Origin: Sedimentibacter sp.
GTDB lineage: Bacteria; Bacillota; Clostridia; Tissierellales; Sedimentibacteraceae
Length of the DNA stretch: 7,062 nucleotides
Assembly: GCA_029256005.1 (NCBI GenBank)
Contig: JAQSYS010000088.1
Coordinates: 1-7,062 of the forward strand
Direction: 5' to 3'
Shown: in pieces, positions 1 through 6,314 of the stretch
Position numbering within the stretch: the first letter of the stretch is position 1
How the letters are laid out: each line of letters starts with the position of its first letter
Notes under the pieces: generated by a model
Told to the model about the DNA's origin: nothing
Seen by the model: the letters and a program-made list of their open reading frames with translations, nothing else
Databases searched by the model: none
Translations under genes and position numbers: made by a program

Positions 1-1049
1 CCAGGAGGCATAATTCCGCTTTGAACAGTTCCTCTTCCATCAAAAAGTGTATCCAAAAGCTGTTGCTTATCAAATGACATTTGGAATGCTTTTCTTATAC
101 GAACATCATCAAATGGTTCTATTTTTTCATTTATATGGTAATAATAAATCCCAACACGATTACCGATTTTTAACCAATCCTTATATTTATCGCTGTTAGC
201 AAAGTATTGTATCTGAGATGGTGCATTATCACAGTCGAATTCATCAATTTCACCATTTTCAAACATCATTCTTTGTGTGTCTGCATCTTTTACAGTTTTC
301 CAGTTTACTGCATCTATTTTAGCTCTGCCACCCCAGTATCCTTCAAATACATCTATTTGAGTTTCGCTGTTCATAGTCCATAATGAAAGTTTATAAGGGC
401 CTGTACCGCAAGTAGTTTCAGGTGTAAGTCCAAACTGATCTCCGGCTGCTTCTGTAAACTTACGATTATAAATGGAAACTCCTGGTGTTGCAATGTTAGC
501 TAGGAATGGAGCAAACGGGCTCTCTAATGTCATTTTGATTGTATAATCATCAACAACTTCTAAGCCAGATAATGTGTCAGCCTTTTCTTCCATCATATCT
601 AATGAGCCTTTAATTGCAGTTATGAAATCTTGATTTAAGGCTCCTGTTTGTGGTTTAAGCATTCTTTCAAATGTATAAACAACATCATCAGCCTTTAGCT
701 CTTCTCCATTATGGAACTTAACGCCTTTTCTTAAATAGAAGGTGTATACAAGTCCATCATCGGAAATTTCCCATTTTTCAGCAAGTCCCGGTACCAATTC
801 CGAGCTACCGTCAGGATTAGTCTTAGTTTCAACTAATCTTTCATAAATGTTCAAAGCAATAGTGTAATACTCTGTTGTTTTTTGCACATCGCAGGTTGTC
901 TGTTCATCGCTGGTTACTAGTCTCAAAATATTGTTCTCATCGATTTTTGTTCCACTTGTTCCATTTGAAGCCGGGCTGCCACAGCCTGTGAAAATCACTG
1001 TTGTTAATACAATCAATGCTGCTATCAAGGCAAAACTTCTTTTACTCAT
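1..1049 (-). CDS. ABC transporter substrate-binding lipoprotein, family 5 (peptide/nickel type), C-terminus off window
   Basis: This is the extracytoplasmic receptor of an Opp/Dpp/Nik-type ABC importer, expected to capture a peptide, nickel complex or related solute and deliver it to a membrane permease. The first 349 codons are present and uninterrupted; full-length relatives have about 500-600 residues, so roughly the last third lies beyond the left edge. A basic N-terminus (MSKRS) and hydrophobic segment lead to a lipobox ending FTGC, with lipid-bearing Cys23, followed by a Gly/Ser/Thr-rich linker. The family 5 signature region is clear at residues 87-115 (PGLAEKWEISDDG, then LRKGVKFHNG). 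The later FERMLKP, GTGPYKL and VRIRKAFQMSFD blocks are also typical of the family. The start is fixed by AGGAGG at 1055-1060, five bases before the ATG. No permease or ATPase gene is visible, so the substrate cannot be assigned. Confidence 0.94.
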   Translation of the reverse strand, partial: MSKRSFALIAALIVLTTVIFTGCGSPASNGTSGTKIDENNILRLVTSDEQTTCDVQKTTEYYTIALNIYERLVETKTNPDGSSELVPGLAEKWEISDDGLVYTFYLRKGVKFHNGEELKADDVVYTFERMLKPQTGALNQDFITAIKGSLDMMEEKADTLSGLEVVDDYTIKMTLESPFAPFLANIATPGVSIYNRKFTEAAGDQFGLTPETTCGTGPYKLSLWTMNSETQIDVFEGYWGGRAKIDAVNWKTVKDADTQRMMFENGEIDEFDCDNAPSQIQYFANSDKYKDWLKIGNRVGIYYYHINEKIEPFDDVRIRKAFQMSFDKQQLLDTLFDGRGTVQSGIMPP

Positions 1050-1094
1050 AACTTCCTCCTTATATTTTGATAACGTTTTTCTACCTTATTTTCC

Positions 1095-1122
1095 ATTATA
1101 TAACTAATTTAAGAATAGTCAA
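1095..1122 (-). promoter_or_regulatory. SigA-type promoter of the solute-binding lipoprotein gene
   Basis: Read on the minus strand, TTGACT (1117-1122) is followed after 16 bp by a perfect TATAAT (1095-1100). This predicts transcription starting near 1088 and a leader of about 39 bases carrying the AGGAGG site. The 30 or so bases upstream of the -35 box are almost pure A/T, which could act as an UP element. The promoter lies between the channel gene and the lipoprotein gene, so the two are probably separately transcribed despite sharing a strand. Confidence 0.75.
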
Positions 1123-1138
1123 TATATTAAATAAAAAT

Positions 1139-1166
1139 ATTAATATATAAAATTTTATTTATTAAT
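1139..1166. repeat. AT-only inverted repeat, 14-bp arms, one mismatch
   Basis: ATTAATATATAAAA (1139-1152) is followed directly by TTTTATTTATTAAT (1153-1166). The arms are reverse complements apart from one position, with no spacer. The repeat sits just upstream of the lipoprotein promoter and downstream of the channel gene's stop codon. It could be a regulator site, a weak bidirectional transcript end or chance in very AT-rich DNA. It has no G or C, so it is not a convincing intrinsic terminator. Confidence 0.4.
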
Positions 1167-1206
1167 ATAATATATGCTTGGTCTATTTTTATATTACAAA
1201 AACACT

Positions 1207-2058
1207 TTAATTTTGGTCCAAGTCTTCAACCATTTCGAAATTTTCCCAAAACTCTTTTATTTTATTATATTTTACACTTCCCTTTTTATTTAAAAATTCA
1301 TTGCTGTAAATAATTGATTTAAACTGTCTGCCTGTTAAAATATCACTTGCATAATATTTCTTATAAATTGCAATATGGTTAAATCCATAGCTACCAGTTA
1401 TGGACACATTGATTCTGAATCGGCTTTGCATGGAATTTGTTGATTTGTTGTGTTCAATAGCCTTTTGAGCTTCATTCACAACATTGAATGAATGATGACT
1501 GTTTTTAAATGTATATGAAAAATCATATTTGCCTAGGTATGTAATCCTATAATCAATTGGAATATTTAACATTCCTGCGCTTTTATCGCCTGTATTATGT
1601 TCCGTTACACTTATTCTGATATCAGGGTTCACCAAAGAATCTCTGTTGGTATTAATCACCCTTATAATCAGCATGTCTGTTTCTGGATTGTATACTATTT
1701 TTTCAGAAAATTTGATTAGTTCCCTTGGATAAAACAATTTAACTGATAAAACAGAAACCATCAGTGCAAAATACATTGCTGTTGCAGTGCTTTGAATTAT
1801 TACAATAATTTTACCTGCAACATTTATAGGCACCATGTCACCATAGCCAATAGATAGAGAAGTTACAAAAGAAAAATAAATATAATCAAAAAAACCTTGT
1901 GCATTATCTAAAGCATTGAATGCATAATAGGCAGTTGAAAAAAATATATTTATTGCAAGATAAAAAACAAACAACACCAACAACACCAATACAAAGTGCT
2001 TGTTTCTTATTTCGCTTGCCCATCCAAGGCTTGCTTTTTTAGGATATTTTATACTCAT
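1207..2058 (-). CDS. Two-transmembrane potassium channel with inward-rectifier-like cytoplasmic domain
   Basis: This is a predicted inner-membrane K+ channel subunit, expected to work as a tetramer. Numbering from the preferred start, the first membrane helix spans about residues 21-46 (FVLVLLVLFVFYLAINIFF region). A pore helix and the filter SIGYGD (residues 69-74) follow, then a second membrane helix at about 81-108. The filter matches the TVGYGD/TIGYGD consensus with Ser for Thr. Past the second helix, the IKFSEKIVYN and IIRVINTNRDSLVNPDIRIS stretches resemble the start of the Kir/KirBac immunoglobulin-like domain (FS...L.FRV.N.R). The C-terminal half is beta-rich and ends acidic. An in-frame ATG at 2085 would add nine residues but has no ribosome binding site; GAGG at 2065-2068 lies six bases before the ATG at 2058, so that start is preferred. 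A weak CATAAT -10-like box (2103-2108) agrees with the shorter start. No GC-rich terminator follows the stop codon. Confidence 0.85.
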   Translation of the reverse strand: MSIKYPKKASLGWASEIRNKHFVLVLLVLFVFYLAINIFFSTAYYAFNALDNAQGFFDYIYFSFVTSLSIGYGDMVPINVAGKIIVIIQSTATAMYFALMVSVLSVKLFYPRELIKFSEKIVYNPETDMLIIRVINTNRDSLVNPDIRISVTEHNTGDKSAGMLNIPIDYRITYLGKYDFSYTFKNSHHSFNVVNEAQKAIEHNKSTNSMQSRFRINVSITGSYGFNHIAIYKKYYASDILTGRQFKSIIYSNEFLNKKGSVKYNKIKEFWENFEMVEDLDQN

Positions 2059-2064
2059 TGGTAA

Positions 2065-2068
2065 CCTC
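2065..2068 (-). promoter_or_regulatory. Ribosome binding site that decides the channel start
   Basis: GAGG on the minus strand, six bases upstream of the ATG at 2058, is the only Shine-Dalgarno-like sequence near the candidate starts. The upstream ATGs at 2085 and 2070 have none at a workable distance. Confidence 0.55.
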
Positions 2069-2147
2069 ATTTGTTTTTTAAGCATCAGATACGACTAGTT
2101 ATATTATGTCCATACAAAATTAAATGTTTCATATATTAATCAATGTT

Positions 2148-2176
2148 TTTACCTATTACAAACTTTGTGTTATAAT
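2148..2176 (+). promoter_or_regulatory. Extended -10 promoter of the CDGSH gene
   Basis: TTTACC (2148-2153) is separated by 17 bp from TATAAT (2171-2176), which is preceded by TGT (2168-2170) to give an extended -10 (TGnTATAAT). A second overlapping TATAAT begins at 2176, but no good -35 box matches it. Transcription should start near 2183, giving a leader of about 43 bases. The promoter points away from the divergent channel gene, whose start is about 90 bp to the left. Confidence 0.7.
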
Positions 2177-2191
2177 ATAATATCAATAAAG

Positions 2192-2208
2192 CAAAGACTT
2201 CGTCTTTG
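2192..2208 (+). repeat. Perfect hairpin in the leader of the CDGSH gene
   Basis: CAAAGAC-TTC-GTCTTTG forms a perfect 7-bp stem with a 3-base loop about ten bases after the predicted transcription start. It ends seven bases before the ribosome binding site GGAG (2216-2219). There is no T tract after it, so it is not a terminator. It may protect the mRNA 5' end, bind a regulator, or be a copy of a small dispersed repeat. Confidence 0.55.
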
Positions 2209-2225
2209 ACTATGCGGAGCTTAAG

Positions 2226-2936
2226 ATGAACAATAAAAAAATTAAGATATTAAAAAACGGTCCTTACCTTGTTTCAGGAAATGTGCCGTTGAGCGAAAAA
2301 ATAATCACGCCCAAGGGGAACGGATATGAATACAAAGATGGATGCATTATGGAGCAAAATGAAACTTATGCTCTTTGCAGATGCGGACATACTAAGGATC
2401 ATCCTTTCTGCGATGGCTCACATATGAGAATTAAATTTAACGGTAAAGAAACTGCATCTCGTGACAGCTTTAAGGACAGAGCTGTAACGTATATGGGCCC
2501 GGGAATTGACATGATGGATGATGGAAGGTGTGCCTTTGCACGTTTCTGTCACAGAGAAGACGGAGATGCATGGGAACTCACTGAAGATTCTGATGATGAA
2601 TTTTTAAGAGATGAAGCTATAATTGCTGCCAAAGAATGTCCTGCCGGAAGATTGGTTGCAGTAACTAAAGACGGCACTGAAATCGAACCTGAATTAGAAC
2701 CTTCAATTGAAATTTTGCAGGACCCTGAAAGATTTGTAAGCGGTCCTATTTATGTCAAAGGAAATATACCGATTGAATCTTCGGATGGTTATGTTTATGA
2801 ACTAAGAAATAGACAGACACTTTGCCGCTGTGGAAAATCAAAAAATAAACCATTTTGCGATTCTTCTCATATAAAAGCAAAATTTGCAGACCAAAAATTC
2901 CCTGTATTAAGGAAGTACAAAAAACAATGTGATTAA
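2226..2936 (+). CDS. Double-CDGSH iron-sulfur protein with a cysteine-containing middle domain
   Basis: This is a soluble 236-residue iron-sulfur protein, probably cytoplasmic because no signal or membrane segment is seen. The first CDGSH motif, CRCGHTKDHPFCDGSH, supplies the 3Cys-1His set C51, C53, C62 and H66 expected to bind a 2Fe-2S cluster. The second, CRCGKSKNKPFCDSSH, supplies C200, C202, C211 and H215, with Ser replacing the usual Gly after CD. Each motif is preceded by a similar beta stretch (GPYLVSGNVPL and GPIYVKGNIPI), so the protein looks internally duplicated around an insert. The middle segment (about residues 85-155) has CAFARFC (C102, C108) and CPAGRL (C138), a pattern seen in related Clostridia proteins and reminiscent of divergent ferredoxin-like domains. 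The role is probably redox or iron-sulfur transfer; the partner is unknown. GGAG at 2216-2219, six bases before the ATG, supports the start. A weak terminator separates it from the downstream operon. Confidence 0.93.
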   Translation: MNNKKIKILKNGPYLVSGNVPLSEKIITPKGNGYEYKDGCIMEQNETYALCRCGHTKDHPFCDGSHMRIKFNGKETASRDSFKDRAVTYMGPGIDMMDDGRCAFARFCHREDGDAWELTEDSDDEFLRDEAIIAAKECPAGRLVAVTKDGTEIEPELEPSIEILQDPERFVSGPIYVKGNIPIESSDGYVYELRNRQTLCRCGKSKNKPFCDSSHIKAKFADQKFPVLRKYKKQCD

Positions 2937-2942
2937 TATATT

Positions 2943-2967
2943 GGCTTATAATAAATAGGCCTTTTTT
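2943..2967 (+). terminator. Weak intrinsic terminator after the CDGSH gene, abutting the next ribosome binding site
   Basis: GGCTTAT (2943-2949), a 5-base loop and ATAGGCC (2955-2961) form a 7-bp stem with one G-T(U) pair, followed directly by six T (2962-2967). The stem has only three G-C pairs, so termination is probably partial. The T tract runs straight into GGAG (2968-2971), the ribosome binding site of the downstream gene. A TATAAT at 2947-2952 lies inside the hairpin and could instead be a -10 box, but no good -35 box accompanies it. Confidence 0.45.
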
Positions 2968-2971
2968 GGAG
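2968..2971 (+). promoter_or_regulatory. Ribosome binding site that decides the first operon gene's start
   Basis: GGAG stands six bases before the ATG at 2978. A TTG four codons upstream (2966) is in frame but overlaps this ribosome binding site and the T tract of the hairpin, so it is an unlikely start. Confidence 0.75.
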
Positions 2972-2977
2972 ACTGAA

Positions 2978-4057
2978 ATGGAACTAGTTAAAGTTGATGA
3001 CAAAAACAAAAAAGTGTTTTTAAATTTCTATAGATCCCAATATTTAAAACACCCGTTAAGGCGCGATTCATTATCCGGCATGCTTAAGGCTCTTTTATAT
3101 GGAAAATCCGAGCTGTGCAAGTCAGTTGACCTAGAACCATTGATGGTTATGGAAAATAACAAAATTATTATGATATGCATGCTGGCATTTGCTGAGAGAA
3201 TGCCTGAATATGTACAGATTGGCTTTTTTGAAGCAGCTGAATTAAAAATGGAAGCATTTCAGATGTTTTTAAACAGAGCTGAGGCATTTGCTAAAATAAA
3301 AAATGCTTCTAAGATTTCCGCTTCATTAAATATTCACGTAAACTATGGTCTTGGCTTCCTGGCTAGCAGCTATGATAAAGTTCAAAGCTTTGGAATGGCT
3401 CACAACCCTGAATTTTATCATGAGTTTTTTCAAAAAACAGACTTTAGTGTCATTGAAATGGTTAGCTATAAAAAAGACATGAGAAACCTTGATTCTTTAT
3501 TAAGCAATGAGACAAGCAATAGGCTAAAGGAAAAATATACAGTAAGAAAATCTGATTTTAATAACTTCAAAAGAGATTGTAAAGTATACACAGATATTAA
3601 CAATAAATCTTTTAATGAGCATTTGTTTTATTATCCGAGAAAAAAAGAAGAAGATTACGAATTATTTAAGGATATGAAATTTTTAATGAATGAAGAAAAC
3701 TTACTGTTTGTTGAAAAAGAAGGAAATCCTGTAGGTTTTATGCTTTGGTATCCTGACTTTAACCAGATAATGAGCTCATCAGAAACAGTTGGACTAAAGA
3801 CAGTTATAAAAAATAAGCTGTTCGGCAATCGAATTGATACATTTAAAATAGTTGAAATGGGTGTAATCCCAGGAGAAAGAAACAAAGGTGCAATACTAGC
3901 ATTATTTGATTATTGTTTTAAATGTATAAAGGACAAGTATGCCTTCATGGAATCCGGTTGGATATTATCAGATAATTTCAAATCCAGAAACTTCGGTATA
4001 AAATGGGCTGATTGCGAATCAAAAAAATACAAGGCTTACATTAAGGAACTGTCATGA
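2978..4057 (+). CDS. YghO / bacterial-ceramide-synthase-like GNAT N-acyltransferase
   Basis: This 359-residue protein has two parts. The N-terminal part (about 1-165) has landmarks of the YghO-like family: IGFFE (81-85), a NIHVNYGLGFL stretch (118-128) and AHNPEFYHEFFQKTDF (141-156), which corresponds to the family's 'NPPYY...GF' region. The C-terminal part (about 242-355) is a GNAT acyltransferase fold, with a beta strand VEKEGNPVGFML, an acyl-CoA pyrophosphate-loop-like GVIPGERNKGA (295-305), and the family's closing pattern ESGWILSDN...KKYKAY. By family knowledge, these enzymes transfer an acyl group from CoA or a carrier to an amine; the group includes E. coli YghO and, as I recall, bacterial ceramide synthases. 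Family assignment is fairly firm, but the substrate is unknown. There is no signal peptide or membrane helix. The gene heads the operon and overlaps the next one by ATGA. Confidence 0.82.
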   Translation: MELVKVDDKNKKVFLNFYRSQYLKHPLRRDSLSGMLKALLYGKSELCKSVDLEPLMVMENNKIIMICMLAFAERMPEYVQIGFFEAAELKMEAFQMFLNRAEAFAKIKNASKISASLNIHVNYGLGFLASSYDKVQSFGMAHNPEFYHEFFQKTDFSVIEMVSYKKDMRNLDSLLSNETSNRLKEKYTVRKSDFNNFKRDCKVYTDINNKSFNEHLFYYPRKKEEDYELFKDMKFLMNEENLLFVEKEGNPVGFMLWYPDFNQIMSSSETVGLKTVIKNKLFGNRIDTFKIVEMGVIPGERNKGAILALFDYCFKCIKDKYAFMESGWILSDNFKSRNFGIKWADCESKKYKAYIKELS

Positions 4058-5037
4058 GCAAATATAAATCAATAAATATCTTATCAGAAGAATTAAGCAA
4101 ATTGAATATACCACATAATGATGAGCTAAAGGAATTGGTTCTGCTTTTGGATTTATTGGAAAAAGTGAATCCATGCAATCAGGAATATGAGCTTGTTGGA
4201 AATAACTTAATTTTTTCATATTCCTTAAAAATTAACTTGTTTAATTTTAGAAATTTATTTCCTCTTAAAGCTAACGTGCAAATAATTGGGCTTCCGGTTT
4301 CTGTATGCTTGAGTGGTTATTTTGGAGATGACAGTGTAATAGAAAATGTCATTAAAAACAGAAAAGGTCTGAAGGTACTATTGAACGGAGATTCGCCTTT
4401 TAAGGGCGGCGGAAAAACCTTATCTACATTTATATTCGAGAACAGGTTTTCAGACTTTAAAGGGTATTTAAATGATTTGAGAAGCCCTTATAGAAGAAGA
4501 GTCAACAAGGCATTAAGACAAAGAGATAAACTCATAATCAGAATTTTACCAAGACATGAATTTACACAGGAGCATTATAATCTTTATTTAAGCATAATGA
4601 ATAGAACTGAAAATCCTTTAGAAACCTTGCCAATTGAATTTTTTCAACAATATGATGCTGAATTATATGAATTTAATGACAAGGAAACGAATAAAACGAT
4701 TGGCTTTATACAATTGAAGGAACTTGGTAACAAGCTTTATTTTTTATTTGGGGGATTTAATAAAGAAGATATTGAAAACTATGATATTTATTACAATATG
4801 CTTCTTAAAATAATTGAAACTGGCATCGAAAAATGTGTCAAGGAAATTGAATTTGGACAGACTGCGGATGAAAGCAAGCTGAAAATTGGTTGTAAGGAAA
4901 AATATAAATATTTATATATTCATCACAGCAATCCATTGCTCAATTTTTTTATACAACTTTTGGTACCTATGTTCACATATGGAACTTATAAAACTCAGCA
5001 CCATGTTTTTAAACATATAAATGAGGACTTAATATGA
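4054..5037 (+). CDS. FemAB/BioF2-like GNAT-fold acyl or aminoacyl transferase
   Basis: The C-terminal half of this 327-residue protein resembles the GNAT-like fold shared by FemAB peptidoglycan-bridge transferases, FemAB-like 'peptidogalycan' proteins and BioF2-type acyltransferases. Supporting landmarks are the basic SPYRRRVNKALRQ helix (144-155), a NLYLSIMNRT segment (176-185), the strand TIGFIQLKELGNKLYFLFGG (215-234) and the closing EFGQTADESKLKIGC (266-280). That last motif matches the 'fE.GaqgeHKl.rG' pattern seen before the C-terminal strands of FemAB-like proteins. The N-terminal 130 residues are less recognisable. A hydrophobic stretch at 293-309 (NPLLNFFIQLLVPMFTY) could be a membrane-contacting helix. 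Possible substrates are an aminoacyl-tRNA, acyl-CoA or carrier-bound acyl group; none can be chosen from sequence. AAGGA at 4043-4047, six bases before the ATG, supports the start. ATGA overlaps at both ends indicate coupling with both neighbours. Confidence 0.72.
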   Translation: MSKYKSINILSEELSKLNIPHNDELKELVLLLDLLEKVNPCNQEYELVGNNLIFSYSLKINLFNFRNLFPLKANVQIIGLPVSVCLSGYFGDDSVIENVIKNRKGLKVLLNGDSPFKGGGKTLSTFIFENRFSDFKGYLNDLRSPYRRRVNKALRQRDKLIIRILPRHEFTQEHYNLYLSIMNRTENPLETLPIEFFQQYDAELYEFNDKETNKTIGFIQLKELGNKLYFLFGGFNKEDIENYDIYYNMLLKIIETGIEKCVKEIEFGQTADESKLKIGCKEKYKYLYIHHSNPLLNFFIQLLVPMFTYGTYKTQHHVFKHINEDLI

Positions 5038-6305
5038 TTGTATTCTTAAAAAAAGTAAGGGTTAAAACAATATTTTCTACTTTTGAACCGGTTGTAGTTG
5101 AGCCATTGGAACTTTTCTATCTAAAATCAGTCTTAAATAATATGAATATCGAGAATCATGTAATAGATGCATTGTTTAAGTTAAAAGAACCTTCAGCTGT
5201 CATACCTGATGTTGTTGTGCTGACAGGATACAATGTTGCTGAAAATGAAATAATTAAACAAGCAAAGTATTATAAATTAAGATATCCTGAAGTAAAAGTA
5301 ATTGTTGGTGGAGTTCATATACAAGGCAATTCAGATTTATTTCACTCAGATGCAATTGATTATGTATGTCATACTCAAAGCTTATCCACATTTAAAGAAC
5401 TAATCAATAAAATTATAATGAATAATGAATCTCCAATAGCCGGGGTTGACTATCAAAAAAACAATAGCACCTGGAATATTTCAAACAAAGTAGTTTTAGA
5501 AACAAAAGAATTTATTAATCCTGACAGAAGCTTCTTTAACCAATATTCTCATAAGCTTCGATATTTGGAAAAAAGAAATGTTGCTTTAATAAAGGGAAGC
5601 ATAGGATGTCCCTATAATTGCTCTTATTGCTACTGCAAACTTTTAAACAACGGAAATTATATTAAGGCTAATTATAAAGAGATAATAGATGAAATGGAAA
5701 GTATTGACGCTGATTATTTCTGGATTGTTGATGATGTTCTTTTTTCAAGCAGATCAGATGCATTGGAGTTTATTGAGCTTATTAAGGTAAAGAATTTAAA
5801 GAAAAAAATAATCGGGTATTTAAGAGCAGATTTTATTTTGAGAGAAAAGGATTTGTTACCTTTTTTAAAAGAGGCAGGCTTAATTGAAATAATAGTTGGT
5901 TTTGAAGCAACAGACAATGATGAATTAAATAAGTATCAAAAAGCCACGAATGCCCTTGATTATCCGGAGGTTATCACTCTGTTAAACATTTATGATATCG
6001 ACCTGACTGCATTGTTCATGGTGCAGCCTGAATATACTTTGAGGGATTTCATGAAATTATATAGATTCATCAAGAATAATAATATTGATGTCTATACTGT
6101 TTCGATATTAACTCCCATAAAAGGAACCCAAGATTATAATTTATTAAAGGACAAATTAATCGTTGATAATCCGGAAAAGTTTGACTTTCTGCACCTTGTA
6201 TTAAAGTCAAGACTACCAAAATGGCTTTTTTATATGTTGTTTTATGGTGTTCATGTAAGGTTGTTAACTTCAAAAAGAGTTTGGAAATATATTTCAAGGA
6301 GATGA
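5034..6305 (+). CDS. B12-binding-domain radical SAM enzyme
   Basis: This 423-residue protein has the two-domain layout of cobalamin-dependent radical SAM enzymes. The N-terminal Rossmann-like cobalamin domain (about 1-125) shows VVEPLELFYL (21-30), a VVVLTGYN strand (60-67) and VIVGGVH (89-95). The radical SAM core has GCPYNCSYCYC, giving the CxxxCxxC cluster ligands C192, C196 and C199, then DDVLF (233-237) and VGFEATD (288-294). Enzymes of this group methylate unactivated carbons or do other radical chemistry on lipids, peptides or antibiotics; the substrate here is not recognisable. The lower-axial DxHxxG motif is absent (D45 and L47 instead), and the GEGE-like loop after IDYV reads CHTQS. 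The C-terminus (about 380-423) is basic and hydrophobic (LPKWLFYMLFY). GAGGA at 5023-5027 supports the start, which overlaps the previous stop by ATGA. The methyltransferase gene starts nine bases after the stop. Confidence 0.92.
   Translation: MIVFLKKVRVKTIFSTFEPVVVEPLELFYLKSVLNNMNIENHVIDALFKLKEPSAVIPDVVVLTGYNVAENEIIKQAKYYKLRYPEVKVIVGGVHIQGNSDLFHSDAIDYVCHTQSLSTFKELINKIIMNNESPIAGVDYQKNNSTWNISNKVVLETKEFINPDRSFFNQYSHKLRYLEKRNVALIKGSIGCPYNCSYCYCKLLNNGNYIKANYKEIIDEMESIDADYFWIVDDVLFSSRSDALEFIELIKVKNLKKKIIGYLRADFILREKDLLPFLKEAGLIEIIVGFEATDNDELNKYQKATNALDYPEVITLLNIYDIDLTALFMVQPEYTLRDFMKLYRFIKNNNIDVYTVSILTPIKGTQDYNLLKDKLIVDNPEKFDFLHLVLKSRLPKWLFYMLFYGVHVRLLTSKRVWKYISRR
6296..6301 (+). promoter_or_regulatory. 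Distantly spaced ribosome binding site of the methyltransferase gene
   Basis: AAGGAG lies inside the last codons of the radical SAM gene, 13 bases before the ATG at 6315, which is longer than the 5-6 bases seen at the other genes here. An ATG at 6302 is out of frame and opens only a very short reading frame. Expression of the methyltransferase may therefore depend on coupling to the upstream gene. Confidence 0.5.
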
Positions 6306-6314
6306 GACAGAATT

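Noticed and set aside
1050..1206. Intrinsic terminator for the channel gene
   Set aside because: The spacer contains only AT-rich inverted sequence, with no GC stem followed by a T tract in the correct orientation.
2059..2085. Longer channel start at 2085 adding nine residues
   Set aside because: No Shine-Dalgarno sequence precedes it, whereas GAGG lies six bases before the ATG at 2058. It cannot be fully excluded.
2966..2977. TTG start four codons upstream for the first acyltransferase
   Set aside because: The TTG overlaps the hairpin T tract and the GGAG that serves the ATG at 2978; nothing upstream could act as its own ribosome binding site.
2755..3009. Minus-strand reading frame across the end of the CDGSH gene
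   Set aside because: It is antisense to two well-supported coding regions, has no recognisable domain or ribosome binding site, and looks like a chance frame.
3655..3885. Minus-strand reading frame inside the YghO-like gene
   Set aside because: It is antisense to a gene with clear family motifs and shows no protein features of its own.
5714..6297. Two short minus-strand reading frames inside the radical SAM gene
   Set aside because: Both are shadows of the sense gene in low-complexity AT-rich sequence, without start signals.
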